From Gammaproteobacteria bacterium (lineage in GTDB: Bacteria > Pseudomonadota > Gammaproteobacteria > 21-64-14), in assembly GCA_027013145.1 (NCBI GenBank), contig JALUXX010000005.1, positions 1 to 64,000 on the forward strand: DNA of 64,000 nt. Direction: 5' to 3'. Of this stretch, positions 8,811-21,100 are shown one piece after another (position 1 is the first letter of the stretch; every line of letters starts with the position of its first letter). The translations under genes were made by a program, and so were the position numbers. A model generated the notes under the pieces. The model worked only from the letters and a program-made list of their open reading frames with translations, was not told the origin of the DNA and searched no databases.

Positions 8811-10532
8811 ATGGCGAGCACGAGTCCCCAGATCCGCTTCGGCGGCCTACCCCACCGGTTGGTACGCGACGGGCTGCTGAACGAGGCGCAGGCGCAGGAG
8901 AGCTACGAGCAGTCGCAGAAGAAGCGCATCCCGTTCGTGACCTATCTGGTCGAGAACCGCATCCTCGGCAGCCGTGAGATCGCCTTCGCCGCGAGCCAGG
9001 AGTTCGGCGTGCCGCTCTTCGATCTGGACGCGATGGATCTCGAACACGCCCCCGTGAAACGCGTGAGCGAGAAGCTCATCCGCCAGCACCATGCGCTGCC
9101 GCTGTTCCTGCGCGGGAACCGGCTCTACGTGGCGGTCTCCGAGCCCACCAATCTCCAGGCCCTGGACGACATCAAGTTCCATACCGGGATCGGCACCGAC
9201 GCGGTGCTGGTGGAGGAGGACAAGCTCACCAAGGCCATCGACCGCGCGCTCGAGGCCAACGACTCGACCTTCGCGGAACTGCTCGATACCGATCTCGACA
9301 ACCTGGATTTCAGTGCCGACGACGACAGCGCCAACGACACCGCCGCCGACGCAGCCGATGCGGGGGTCGACGATACGCCGGTTGTTCGCTTCGTGAACAA
9401 GGTGCTGCTCGACGCGATCAACAAGGGCGCCTCGGACATCCACTTCGAACCCTACGAGAAGACCTACCGTGTTCGCTTCCGCCAGGACGGCGTGCTCTAC
9501 GAGATCGCCTCGCCGCCGATCAATCTCGCCGCGCGCATCTGCGCGCGCATCAAGGTCATGTCGCGCATGGACATCGCCGAGCGGCGCGTCCCGCAGGACG
9601 GGCGCATCAAGATGTCGCTGTCGAAGAACCGCGCAATCGATTTCCGCGTCAACACCTGCCCCACGCTGTTCGGCGAGAAGATCGTGCTGCGCATCCTCGA
9701 CCCCGGCAGCGCCAAGATGGGGATCGAGGCGCTTGGTTACGAGGACGAGCAGAAGGAGTTGTTTCTGGAGGCCCTGCACCGCCCCTACGGCATGGTGCTG
9801 GTCACGGGGCCGACGGGCAGCGGCAAGACCGTGTCCCTGTACACCGGGCTCAACATTCTCAATACGCCGGACCGTAACATCTCGACGGTCGAGGATCCGG
9901 TCGAGATCAATGTCCCGGGCATCAACCAGGTCAACATGAACCCCAAGACCGGGCTCACCTTCGCCGAGGCGTTGCGCGCCTTCCTCCGGCAGGACCCGGA
10001 CGTGATCATGGTCGGCGAGATCCGGGATCTGGAGACGGCCGAGATCGCCATCAAGGCGGCGCAGACCGGGCACATGGTGCTCTCGACCCTGCATACGAAC
10101 GACGCACCGCAGACACTCACCCGCCTCATGAACATGGGCGTACCGGCCTACAACATCGCCTCCTCCGTGAACCTGATCATCGCGCAGCGACTCGCGCGGC
10201 GCCTGTGCAATCACTGCCGCCGCCCCGTGGACGTCCCCCGCGAGGTGCTCCTCAAGGAGGGCTTCACCGAGGAGGACCTGGAGGGACTCAAGCTCTTCGC
10301 CCCGGTCGGTTGCGACCAGTGCTCCGGCGGCTATAAGGGGCGGGTGGGCATCTACCAGGTGATGCCCGTATCCGAGGACATCCAGCGCATCATCCTCGAG
10401 GGCGGAAACGCCATGCAGATCGCAGAACAGGCCGAGCGCGACGGCATCGCCGACCTGCGCCGCTCGGGCCTGAGAAAGGTCATGCAGGGCGTCACCGGAC
10501 TCGACGAGATCAACCGCGTCACCAAGGATTGA
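8811..10532 (+). CDS. pilB: PilB, type IV pilus extension ATPase
   Basis: 573 aa, full length. The N-terminal T2SSE_N domain starts after residue 10. The C-terminal RecA-like ATPase has Walker A GPTGSGKT (about 332), the Asp and Walker B boxes (DPDVIMVGEIRD, about 392) and His box (TGHMVLSTLHTNDAP). Four zinc-ligating cysteines follow (CNHC about 465, CDQC about 501), a feature that distinguishes PilB/GspE from PilT. It powers pilus polymerisation at the inner membrane with PilC. It starts the pilB-pilC-pilD operon, 3 bases before pilC. Confidence 0.96.
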   Translation: MASTSPQIRFGGLPHRLVRDGLLNEAQAQESYEQSQKKRIPFVTYLVENRILGSREIAFAASQEFGVPLFDLDAMDLEHAPVKRVSEKLIRQHHALPLFLRGNRLYVAVSEPTNLQALDDIKFHTGIGTDAVLVEEDKLTKAIDRALEANDSTFAELLDTDLDNLDFSADDDSANDTAADAADAGVDDTPVVRFVNKVLLDAINKGASDIHFEPYEKTYRVRFRQDGVLYEIASPPINLAARICARIKVMSRMDIAERRVPQDGRIKMSLSKNRAIDFRVNTCPTLFGEKIVLRILDPGSAKMGIEALGYEDEQKELFLEALHRPYGMVLVTGPTGSGKTVSLYTGLNILNTPDRNISTVEDPVEINVPGINQVNMNPKTGLTFAEALRAFLRQDPDVIMVGEIRDLETAEIAIKAAQTGHMVLSTLHTNDAPQTLTRLMNMGVPAYNIASSVNLIIAQRLARRLCNHCRRPVDVPREVLLKEGFTEEDLEGLKLFAPVGCDQCSGGYKGRVGIYQVMPVSEDIQRIILEGGNAMQIAEQAERDGIADLRRSGLRKVMQGVTGLDEINRVTKD

Positions 10533-10535
10533 GCC

Positions 10536-11753
10536 ATGGCCGAGAAAGCGATCAAGAATTTCCTGTTCCTGTGGGAAGGCTCCGACCGCCGCGGAACCCG
10601 CGTCAAGGGCGAGGCGCGCGGCGCCAGCCCGGCGATGATCAAGGCGGACCTGCGGCGCCAGGGGATCAACCCGATCAAGGTACGCAAGAAGCCGCAGCCC
10701 CTGTTCGGCGGCAAGAAGAAGATCACGCCCAAGGACATCGCCGTCTTCAGCCGCCAGTTGGCGACCATGATCGGCGCCGGTGTGCCGCTGGTCCAGGGCT
10801 TCGAGATCGTCGGCCGCGGCCACGAGAACCCGGCGATGCAGGAACTGCTGCTCGGGATCAAGAACGACATCGAGGGCGGCAGCAACCTGACGGACGCGCT
10901 GTCCAAGCACCCGCGCTATTTCGACCCTCTGTTCTGCAACCTCGTACACGCGGGAGAGCATGCCGGCATCCTCGACAGCCTGCTCGACAAGATCGCCACC
11001 TACAAGGAAAAGACCGAGGCGCTGAAGAGCAAGATCAAGAAGGCGCTCTTCTATCCCACCGCGGTCATCATCATGGCGATCATCGTCACCTCGATCCTCC
11101 TGCTGTTCGTGGTGCCGACCTTCCAGAACCTGTTCAAGAGCTTCGGCGCCAACCTGCCGGCCTTCACCCAGATGGTGATCAATCTCTCCGAGTGGTTGCA
11201 GCAGTATTGGTGGCTGGCGCTGTTCGGCATCGCCGCGGGCGCCTTCGCCTTCGTGCAGGCGAAGCGGCGCTCGCGCGGGTTCGCGGAGTTTCTCGACCGC
11301 AGCGCCTTGAAGATCCCCATCATCGGCGAGATCCTGAACAAGGCGGCGATCGCGCGCTTCGCGCGCACGCTTGCGACCATGTTCGCGGCGGGTGTGCCGC
11401 TGGTCGAGGCGATGGACTCGGTCGCGGGAGCCACCGGCAACAGCGTCTACTCCAAGGCGGTCCTGCAGATGCGCGAGAGCGTCTCGACCGGACAGCAGCT
11501 TCAGCTTTCCATGCAGCAGAGCGGGTTGTTTCCAAACATGGTCGTGCAGATGGTCGCGATCGGCGAGGAGTCGGGCGCCCTGGACTCCATGCTCGGCAAG
11601 GTGGCAGACTTCTACGAGGAGGAGGTCGACAACGCGGTCGACGGCCTGAGCAGCCTGCTCGAACCGCTCATCATGGCAGTGCTCGGGGTGCTCGTCGGCG
11701 GCCTCGTCATCGCCATGTACCTGCCGATCTTCAAGATGGGTTCGGTGGTCTGA
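10536..11753 (+). CDS. pilC: PilC, inner-membrane platform protein
   Basis: 405 aa, the normal length. Two repeated T2SSF domains are seen: ITPKDIAVFSRQLATMIGAGVPLVQGFEIV (about 66-95) and IARFARTLATMFAAGVPLVEAMDSV (about 270-295). Membrane segments lie around 170-195, 220-240 and 375-400. PilC couples ATP hydrolysis by PilB/PilT to pilin insertion. It lies between pilB and pilD as usual. Confidence 0.96.
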   Translation: MAEKAIKNFLFLWEGSDRRGTRVKGEARGASPAMIKADLRRQGINPIKVRKKPQPLFGGKKKITPKDIAVFSRQLATMIGAGVPLVQGFEIVGRGHENPAMQELLLGIKNDIEGGSNLTDALSKHPRYFDPLFCNLVHAGEHAGILDSLLDKIATYKEKTEALKSKIKKALFYPTAVIIMAIIVTSILLLFVVPTFQNLFKSFGANLPAFTQMVINLSEWLQQYWWLALFGIAAGAFAFVQAKRRSRGFAEFLDRSALKIPIIGEILNKAAIARFARTLATMFAAGVPLVEAMDSVAGATGNSVYSKAVLQMRESVSTGQQLQLSMQQSGLFPNMVVQMVAIGEESGALDSMLGKVADFYEEEVDNAVDGLSSLLEPLIMAVLGVLVGGLVIAMYLPIFKMGSVV

Positions 11754-11844
11754 GCGCAGATTCCCGCCACGGACAGGACACCGCCCGCCCGGGTGCGCCA
11801 CCGCGCCCGCGGCGGGCGCCACAGCCGATGGAACACGGTGCCGC

Positions 11845-12720
11845 ATGCCGCCGCTGGCCGTTTTCGAGCTTCATCCGACGCTGCTGATCGCCGCCGCCGG
11901 GCTGCTCGGGCTCGTCGTCGGCAGCTTCCTCAACGTCGTCATCCACCGCCTGCCGCGGATGCTGGAGCGCGACTGGCGCCGCCAATGCCGCGAACTCGGG
12001 GCCGGAAACCCGGATCCCGGCGACGCCGAGCCCTACAATCTGGTGGTGCCGCGCTCGCGCTGCCCGGCGTGCGGGCATCCGATCTCGGCGGCGGAAAACG
12101 TGCCGCTGCTGAGCTACCTGCTGCTGCGGGGTCGCTGTTCCGCCTGCGGGGTGCACATTCCGCTCCGCTACCCCGTCGTGGAGCTGCTGACCGGCGTGCT
12201 TTCGGCCGCCGTCGCCTGGCGCTTCGGGCCGACTTGGCAGAGTGCGGCCGGGCTGCTCCTGACCTGGGCCCTCGTGAGCCTGAGCTTCATCGACCTGGAT
12301 CACCAGATCCTGCCGGACTCGATCACGCTGCCGTTCCTGTGGGTCGGCCTCGCGCTGAGCCTGTTCGGAGTGTTCACCAGCCCGCGCGACAGCATCGTCG
12401 GGGCACTGGCCGGCTACCTGAGCCTGTGGTCGGTCTACTGGTTGTTCAAGGCGGCGACCGGCAAAGAAGGTATGGGCTACGGGGACTTCAAGCTGCTCGC
12501 GCTCCTCGGCGCCTGGCTCGGCTGGCGCAGCGTCCCGCTGGTCATCCTGCTGTCCTCGGCAGTCGGTGCGGGGGTGGGGATCGCGCTCCTCGTCTCCGGG
12601 CGGCACGCACGCAGCCAGCCGATCCCCTTCGGCCCCTATCTCGCCGCGGCCGGCTGGCTCGCGCTCCTCTTCGGCGCGCCGATCCTGCACGCCTACTGGC
12701 ACTGGGCCCTGCCGCACTGA
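11845..12720 (+). CDS. pilD: PilD, prepilin peptidase / N-methyltransferase
   Basis: 291 aa polytopic protein. The N-terminal cytoplasmic methylase domain has GSFLNVVIHRLP and the zinc tetracysteine pair CPAC (about 72) and CSAC (about 99). The catalytic aspartates are in IDLDHQILPD (about 149) and the GxGD motif GYGDFK (about 211). It cleaves prepilin leaders and N-methylates Phe+1. Both pilin genes in this window are substrates; the second has Ala at -1. Confidence 0.96.
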   Translation: MPPLAVFELHPTLLIAAAGLLGLVVGSFLNVVIHRLPRMLERDWRRQCRELGAGNPDPGDAEPYNLVVPRSRCPACGHPISAAENVPLLSYLLLRGRCSACGVHIPLRYPVVELLTGVLSAAVAWRFGPTWQSAAGLLLTWALVSLSFIDLDHQILPDSITLPFLWVGLALSLFGVFTSPRDSIVGALAGYLSLWSVYWLFKAATGKEGMGYGDFKLLALLGAWLGWRSVPLVILLSSAVGAGVGIALLVSGRHARSQPIPFGPYLAAAGWLALLFGAPILHAYWHWALPH

Positions 12721-12776
12721 CCGCGCGGGCGGCCGGGCGATTCCGCCGCGGGCCGCCGGGGTGCTAAGGTTGGCCC

Positions 12777-13391
12777 ATGCTCGTCGTCGGACTCACCGGA
12801 GGCATCGGCAGCGGCAAGTCCACCGCGGCGGCGATGTTCGCGGCCCGCGGCGTCCCGGTCATCGACACCGACGCGATCGCGCGCGAGGTGGTCGCCCCCG
12901 GAACCCCCGGGTTGGCGCAGGTCGCCGCGGCCTTCGGACCCGCGGCGCTGACGCCCGCGGGGACCCTCGACCGCGCCGCCCTGAGGGAGCGGGTCTTCGC
13001 CGATCCCGCGGCGCGCCGGCGCCTGGAGGGGATCCTGCACCCGCTCATCCGCGCCCGCGTCGCCGAGCGCCTTGCAGCGACGGACGCCGCCTATGCTATC
13101 GTAGTCGTTCCCCTGCTGCTCGAGAGCGGCGGGTGGCCGTCCGTACACCGGGTCCTGGTGGTCGACGTCCCCGAGTCCCTGCAGCGGACCCGCGCGGCGG
13201 CCCGTGACGGGATCTCCATGGAGCAGGTGGATGCCGTGATGAACGCCCAGATCAGCCGTGAGCGCCGCCTCGCCGGGGCCGACGACGTCCTCGTGAACGA
13301 CTCCGATCTGCCGGCGCTCGAGCGCGCGGTGGAACGCCTCCATCGGCGCTACCAGCGCCTGGCTGCCGACTACGGCGGCCGGCCGGGGTGA
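12777..13391 (+). CDS. coaE: Dephospho-CoA kinase
   Basis: 204 aa. It catalyses the last step of coenzyme A synthesis, phosphorylating the 3'-hydroxyl of dephospho-CoA. The P-loop is GLTGGIGSGKST (6-17), followed by VIDTDAIAREVV. Length and placement after pilD are typical of gammaproteobacteria. The stop overlaps the next gene's GTG start. Confidence 0.95.
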   Translation: MLVVGLTGGIGSGKSTAAAMFAARGVPVIDTDAIAREVVAPGTPGLAQVAAAFGPAALTPAGTLDRAALRERVFADPAARRRLEGILHPLIRARVAERLAATDAAYAIVVVPLLLESGGWPSVHRVLVVDVPESLQRTRAAARDGISMEQVDAVMNAQISRERRLAGADDVLVNDSDLPALERAVERLHRRYQRLAADYGGRPG

Positions 13392-14221
13392 ACCCGATGG
13401 CACGCGCGCGCACCGACGAGACCCGCGGCGAGGTCCCCTTCGCCGCCGAGGCACCGCGCAGGATCCTCTACGAGTACCCGCTGAACGAGCGCGTCCGCGC
13501 CTTCCTGCGCCTGGAGTTTCTGTTCCGCAACATCCTCCACAGCCTCGAGGGTCGCAGCGTATGGGACAGCCGGGCGGCGCTGCAGGGAATCCTCGAGATG
13601 CTCGCCATCCTCGGACGGGGGGATTTGAAGGCCGAGGTCATCAAGGAACTCGAGCGCCACGCCACCCATCTCGGCCGGCTCAAGGAGCGCCCCGGTGTCG
13701 ACCGTGCGCGACTGGTCGGCCTGTTGCGCGAGCTGACGGAACTCATGGACGGACTTTACGCATCCAGCGGGCAGTTCGGCCAGGATCTGCGGGAGAACGA
13801 GTTCCTGAGCGGCATTCGCCAGCGCAGCGCGATTCCGGGCGGGACCTGCGAATTCGACCTCCCGGGATACCACTACTGGCTGCAACAGGATCCCGAGACG
13901 CGCGACCGGCATCTGCGCGAGTGGTTCGCCGCGTTCGAGCCGCTGTACCGTCCGGTCACGCTGATCCTGTTCCTGATCCGCCAGAGCGGCCGGCCCGAGG
14001 AGGTGTGCGCCGAAGGCGGCTTCCTGCAGCGCAACCTCGACCCGAACGTCCCGTGTCAGATGATGCGCGTAGGCCTGCCCGCCGACGCGGGCTGTTTCCC
14101 CGAGATCAGCGGCGGGCGCCATCGCTACACCATCCGCTTTCTGGAACAGGCGAGTCCCGACGCGCGCGCGGTACAGACCGGTGACGACGTCCGATTCGAA
14201 CTCACCTGCTGCCTGTGCTGA
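13388..14221 (+). CDS. zapD: ZapD, FtsZ-ring bundling protein
   Basis: 277 aa, DUF1342/ZapD family. It contains [19 protein letters not shown] near the start, [15 protein letters not shown] in the middle and a C-terminal beta domain ending FELTCCLC. ZapD crosslinks FtsZ filaments through their C-terminal tail; ftsZ is encoded at 22-23 kb here. A GTG start overlaps the coaE stop (GTGA); an ATG three codons later (13397) is equally possible. Confidence 0.93.
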   Translation: MNPMARARTDETRGEVPFAAEAPRRILYEYPLNERVRAFLRLEFLFRNILHSLEGRSVWDSRAALQGILEMLAILGRGDLKAEVIKELERHATHLGRLKERPGVDRARLVGLLRELTELMDGLYASSGQFGQDLRENEFLSGIRQRSAIPGGTCEFDLPGYHYWLQQDPETRDRHLREWFAAFEPLYRPVTLILFLIRQSGRPEEVCAEGGFLQRNLDPNVPCQMMRVGLPADAGCFPEISGGRHRYTIRFLEQASPDARAVQTGDDVRFELTCCLC

Positions 14222-14240
14222 ACGCGTTCGGCGCCGCGCC

Positions 14241-14465
14241 ATGAATCGCAGACCGCGCACCGTCTCCTGTCCGACCTGCGGGCGCAGTGTACCGTGGTCA
14301 GCCGAGAACCGCTGGCGGCCGTTCTGCAGCGAGCGTTGCCGCCTCATCGATCTCGGGGCGTGGCTCGACGGCGGGCGCGCGATCGCCGGTGAAGCGGCGC
14401 CGGACGGGACCCCGATGGAGGACGCCGCCGCGGATGCGGAGGGGAGCGGACCGCCCGGGCACTGA
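14241..14465 (+). CDS. yacG: YacG, zinc-binding DNA gyrase inhibitor
   Basis: 74 aa. The zinc ribbon is [10 protein letters not shown]...[17 protein letters not shown], matching YacG, which binds GyrB and inhibits gyrase. The start chosen is the ATG at 14241 ([10 protein letters not shown]); the track extends 20 codons upstream without family support. It is the last gene of the coaE-zapD-yacG group and converges with the Nudix/ThiE gene. Confidence 0.92.
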   Translation: MNRRPRTVSCPTCGRSVPWSAENRWRPFCSERCRLIDLGAWLDGGRAIAGEAAPDGTPMEDAAADAEGSGPPGH

Positions 14466-14483
14466 TCCCGGCGCGCCGCACGA

Positions 14484-15449
14484 TCACCCCCCGCCGGACC
14501 ACAGGGCCCGGATCGCCGCGATCCCCTGGGCGCCGCACCGCTGTGCCGTGCCGATGTCATCCGGCCCCACGCCCCCGAGCGCATAGACGGGGAACGGGGC
14601 CCTCTCGATCAGGGCCGCAAAGGTGTCCCAACCCAGTGGACGCGTCCCCGGGTGGCTGGGCGTCGCGCATACCGGCGAGAGGACGGCGAAGTCGACGCCC
14701 ACGCGCGCGGCCTGCTCCAGTTCACGCGCGTCATGGCAGGACGCGGCGACCCAGAAGCCCTCGGAGACGCTCGGCAGGGGGCGCGTCGCAAGGGAGCGGA
14801 GGGCGCGCGCGCCCAGATGCACGCCGTCGGCGCCGACCTCGAGGGCGAGCCGCGCCGGGCCGTTGATCAGCAGGCGCGCACCGTGGCGCCGGCAGCGCGC
14901 CAGCGCCTCTTCGGCGAGCGCGCGCAAGGCATCGGCGCCGAGCGAATGCGCGCGCAACTGGATCAGGCGCTGCCCGGAGGCGGCACACCGTTCCAGTCGT
15001 TCGAGGAAACGCTCGCGGCCGGCGGCGGGCTCCGGGGTGATGAGGTAGCGGTCCGGCAGGCGCAGGGCGGCGAGCACGGGCCGGTCGGCGGCAGGGAAGG
15101 CCTCCGCACGCAGCGCCTCCGGCGCCACCCAGTCGAGCGGCTGTCCGAGGCGGGGCTCCACCGCGCCGCGGTAGCGCTCGACACACCAGACGTCGAGCAA
15201 CACCCGCCGCTCCGGATAGGCGTGCCGGACCCGGATCAGCGGGCGCGCCCGCTCGACGGTGATCCCCAATTCCTCGTCGAGTTCGCGCCGCAGCGCCGAC
15301 TGCACCGATTCCCCGGGCTCGAGCTTCCCGCCGGGGAATTCCCACAGCCCGCCCTGATGAGCGTGCGGGTCGCGGCGCTGGATCAACACCCGCCCGCGGG
15401 TGTCGCGGATCACCCCAGCCACCACCTGGATCGATGCCGTCACGGACAC
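14484..15449 (-). CDS. Nudix hydrolase (MutT-like) fused to a ThiE-like domain
   Basis: 321 aa. The N-terminal MutT domain has the Nudix box GGKLEPGESVQSALRRELDEELG, which clears oxidised nucleotides such as 8-oxo-dGTP. The C-terminal ~190 residues resemble thiamine monophosphate synthase (LINGPARLALEVGADGVHLGA; VYALGGVGPDDI). This fusion is common in beta- and gammaproteobacteria; whether the ThiE half is active is unclear. The start is one of two GTG codons (15449 or 15443) following a GAGG; the track extends upstream into argJ. Confidence 0.88.
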   Translation of the reverse strand: MSVTASIQVVAGVIRDTRGRVLIQRRDPHAHQGGLWEFPGGKLEPGESVQSALRRELDEELGITVERARPLIRVRHAYPERRVLLDVWCVERYRGAVEPRLGQPLDWVAPEALRAEAFPAADRPVLAALRLPDRYLITPEPAAGRERFLERLERCAASGQRLIQLRAHSLGADALRALAEEALARCRRHGARLLINGPARLALEVGADGVHLGARALRSLATRPLPSVSEGFWVAASCHDARELEQAARVGVDFAVLSPVCATPSHPGTRPLGWDTFAALIERAPFPVYALGGVGPDDIGTAQRCGAQGIAAIRALWSGGG

Positions 15450-15465
15450 CCGCGCCTCGCGCCGG

Positions 15466-16674
15466 TCAGGTACGGTATTCGGCGTTGATCCGCACGTATT
15501 CATAGGAAAGATCGCAGGTCCACACGCGTGCACTTCGGGTCCCGCGCCCGAGATCGATGTCCACCGTGACGGCGTCGCGCGCCATCACCGCGCGCCCCTG
15601 CTCCTCGCGGTAGTCGGGATCGCGCGCGCCGGCGCGTACGATGCGAACTTCATCGAGGTGGATCGTCACCCGTTCGATATCCAGCCCGGGCACCCCGGCG
15701 CGTCCGACCGCCGCGAGGATGCGCCCCCAATTGGGGTCGCCGGCGAAGAACGCCGTCTTCACCAACGGCGACTGGGCGACGGCATCGGCCACACGCCGCG
15801 CCTCGGCCGCGTCCGCCGCCCCGCGCACTTCGACGGTGATGAAGCGGGTCGCGCCCTCGCCGTCGCGCACCAGCGCCTGTGCCAGCTCGACGCACACCGC
15901 GCGCACCGCCTCTCCGAGCCGCGCGCGCGCCTCCTCCCCCGGCGGCAACACGCGCCGCCCGGTGGCCGCGAGTACGCAGGCGTCGTTGGTCGACGTGTCG
16001 CCGTCGACCGTGATGCAGTTGAAGGAATCGGCGACCGCGTGCTCCAGGCAAGCCTGCAACCACTCGCGGTCGACCGCCGCATCGGTCGCTATGAAGGCGA
16101 GCATGGTGGCCATGTCGGGGCGGATCATCCCGGCCCCCTTGGCGATGCCGGTGACCGTCACCTCGACGCCGCCGATCTCCACCCGGCGCGAGACACCCTT
16201 GGGCACCGTATCGGTGGTCATGATCCCCTCGGCGGCGGACGCCCAGCCGTCCGCGGCCAGGGCCGCCACCGCGGTCGGCAACCCTGCGACCACCCGCTCC
16301 ACCGGCAGCGGCTCGCCGATGACACCGGTGGAAAAAGGCAGCACCCGCTCCGGCTCGCAGTCCACCAGCCGCGCCAGGGCCGTACAACAGGAGCGCGCGT
16401 CGTGCAGCCCCGCGGCGCCGGTCCCCGCGTTGGCGTTACCGGTGTTCACCAGCAGGTAGCGCGGCGCCGCGCGCGCGAGGTGCTCGCGCGCCAGGCGCAC
16501 CGGCGCCGCCTGAAAGGCGTTGCGGGTGAAGACGGCCGCGCAAACGCTATCCGGCGCCAGTTCGAGGACGACCAGGTCGAGACGCCCGGGACGCTTGATC
16601 CCGGCGGCGGCGGCGCCGAGGCGCACGCCCGCCACCGGATCGAGGCGCAGGCCGGGCGCGTCTTCGCGCGCCAT
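15466..16674 (-). CDS. argJ: ArgJ, glutamate N-acetyltransferase
   Basis: 402 aa. ArgJ transfers acetyl from N-acetylornithine to glutamate, and in bifunctional forms also uses acetyl-CoA. The self-cleavage and nucleophile region is KGAGMIRPDMATMLAF, with Thr after the Met-Ala as new N-terminus of the beta chain. LLVNTGNANAGTG forms the oxyanion/substrate region. It sits between secA and the Nudix gene, the same order I recall for P. aeruginosa. Confidence 0.95.
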   Translation of the reverse strand: MAREDAPGLRLDPVAGVRLGAAAAGIKRPGRLDLVVLELAPDSVCAAVFTRNAFQAAPVRLAREHLARAAPRYLLVNTGNANAGTGAAGLHDARSCCTALARLVDCEPERVLPFSTGVIGEPLPVERVVAGLPTAVAALAADGWASAAEGIMTTDTVPKGVSRRVEIGGVEVTVTGIAKGAGMIRPDMATMLAFIATDAAVDREWLQACLEHAVADSFNCITVDGDTSTNDACVLAATGRRVLPPGEEARARLGEAVRAVCVELAQALVRDGEGATRFITVEVRGAADAAEARRVADAVAQSPLVKTAFFAGDPNWGRILAAVGRAGVPGLDIERVTIHLDEVRIVRAGARDPDYREEQGRAVMARDAVTVDIDLGRGTRSARVWTCDLSYEYVRINAEYRT

Positions 16675-16707
16675 TCAGCCCCCCGCAACCGCGGCCGCCG
16701 CTCCCAC

Positions 16708-19443
<2,736 letters not shown>

Positions 19444-19569
19444 GGCTCTGCTGCGGATTCCGGGACGGGGCGCTCGAGCGCGCGGATACAGCCTCCCATG
19501 ATAGCGCAACTGGCGCGCCCGCCCCACCAGACGGTACGGGCGCCGCGTCGCGGGCTCAAGGCGGCGGGA

Positions 19570-20487
19570 TCAGCGCCGGTCTCGCACCAGGCGCACGGGG
19601 TTGATGAGCTTCCCGTGATAATGCACTTCGAAGTGGACGTGCGGTCCGGTCGAGCGGCCGGTGGAGCCCATCAGGGCGATCTCCTCCCCCTTGGAGACCT
19701 TCTCGCCGACACGGACCAACAGCTTCTCATTGTGGCCGTAGAGTGTGACGTAACCGTTGCCGTGATCGATTTCGACCAGATTCCCGTAACCCGAGCGCGG
19801 TCCGGCCCAGGTCACGATGCCGGCCGCCACGGCCTCCACGGCGCTGCCCTCGCGGCCGGCGAAATCGACCCCGGGGTGAAACTCCGGCCGCCCCGTGAAG
19901 GGGTCGGTCCGCCGCCCGTAGTAGGAGGAGATCCAGCCGTGGGCGATCGGCCACCCCGCCGGGCGCACCTCCTGCTGGAGCTTGCGGTGCATCAGCAGCG
20001 TCTCCAGCACCTGGAGCTGCTGCTCGCGGTCCGAGAGCTGCGCCGAGAGCCGCCGCAGGGACGCCATGAAGTCCGGCACGGACTCGGAGTGCAGCTCCGC
20101 GGGGTCGCGGGGCCCGCCCTGGGCCGGCGGACGGTCGAAGTCGAATTCCCCCTTGTCCAGTTTCGCCATCTCGACGAGCCGCTGGCCGAGGGCGTCGATG
20201 CGAATCACGTCGGCCTGCATCCGCCCCAGGCGCAGGGCGAGGGCGTCGATGTTCGCGCGGGCGTCACGCTCCGCACGCCGGATCTGCGCCTGCTGGGCCG
20301 CGACCTCGTGCACCATGGTCCGGGTGATCGCCGCGGAGCGCCCGAGCCCCAGCCGGTAGCCGCCGTAGCCGGCGGCCGCGGCGAGCGCGCCCAGGAACAA
20401 CAGCAGGAACGCCGCGAACCGCGGCCGCGCCAGGTCCAGCAGGAACGGGCGTCGCGCCCGGCGGGAAAAACATATAACATTGATCAT
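19570..20487 (-). CDS. M23 family murein endopeptidase-like membrane protein
   Basis: 305 aa with start MINVICFSRRARRPFLLDL. One transmembrane segment lies at about 25-45, then a coiled-coil region (about 55-150) and a C-terminal peptidase_M23 domain. The zinc ligands are in FHPGVDF and the HVHFEV motif (GPHVHFEVHYHG). Such proteins cut peptidoglycan crosslinks or, if lacking activity, activate amidases. The gene lies between lpxC/dciA and secA, a conserved gammaproteobacterial position, and is divergent from dciA. Confidence 0.88.
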   Translation of the reverse strand: MINVICFSRRARRPFLLDLARPRFAAFLLLFLGALAAAAGYGGYRLGLGRSAAITRTMVHEVAAQQAQIRRAERDARANIDALALRLGRMQADVIRIDALGQRLVEMAKLDKGEFDFDRPPAQGGPRDPAELHSESVPDFMASLRRLSAQLSDREQQLQVLETLLMHRKLQQEVRPAGWPIAHGWISSYYGRRTDPFTGRPEFHPGVDFAGREGSAVEAVAAGIVTWAGPRSGYGNLVEIDHGNGYVTLYGHNEKLLVRVGEKVSKGEEIALMGSTGRSTGPHVHFEVHYHGKLINPVRLVRDRR

Positions 20488-20611
20488 GCTCGCCTTATCG
20501 GCCGCTACGGCACGCAGTTTAGCCTCGATCCGATCGGCGGCGTGCGCGCGGTCCTGTGGCGACATGATCCAATTGAGTCCGTAGGGTCCAGCCGAAGGTT
20601 CGGAGAATACT

Positions 20612-21079
20612 GTGGCCGGCAGGGGATTTCCAGCATCGATCGACCGCTGGTTGGGGCACGGCGCGGGCGTCTGGGGCAGACTCACGGCCCGGGCCGCGCA
20701 CCTCCGGCGCCTGCAGCCCACCGTGCAGACCTGCCTCGAAGCCGTGTCGGCGGGGTCCCCGACGCCCCCGGTCCGGGTCGCGGCCTTCGACGGCGGCGAC
20801 CTGTTGCTGGTGACGGAATCCCCGGCGTGGTCGGCGCGGTTACGCTATCAGGAGCCCGCCCTGCTGACCTGCCTGACCCGCTCAGGCCTTTTGGTCAGCC
20901 GGATCCGGGTGCGGGTGACCCCGGCACCTCCCCCGGATCCGCCGCGACGCGCTCGCCCCGCGCGACTCTCGCCGCACAGTGCCCGCTTGCTCGATGCCTA
21001 TGCGCGCTCGGTACACGACCCCGCCCTGCGCGCCGCCCTCGAGCGGCTCGCGTCCCGCGGGTCGCGGGGCGGCGGATAG
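20612..21079 (+). CDS. dciA: DciA-like (DUF721) protein
   Basis: 155 aa with a GTG start. The central domain has VRVAAFDGGDLLLVTESPAWSARLRY, the DUF721/DciA KH-like fold, which loads the replicative helicase DnaB in bacteria lacking DnaC. The family is commonly located between lpxC and secA. A Pro/Arg-rich linker follows, then a short helical C-terminus. It is convergent with lpxC, 21 bases apart. Confidence 0.8.
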   Translation: MAGRGFPASIDRWLGHGAGVWGRLTARAAHLRRLQPTVQTCLEAVSAGSPTPPVRVAAFDGGDLLLVTESPAWSARLRYQEPALLTCLTRSGLLVSRIRVRVTPAPPPDPPRRARPARLSPHSARLLDAYARSVHDPALRAALERLASRGSRGGG

Positions 21080-21100
21080 GCGGGAGGGGAATGCCCCGTT

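Noticed and set aside
8847-11846. 999-aa minus-strand ORF
   Set aside because: Antisense to pilB and pilC; no recognisable domain, and the opposite strand is fully explained.
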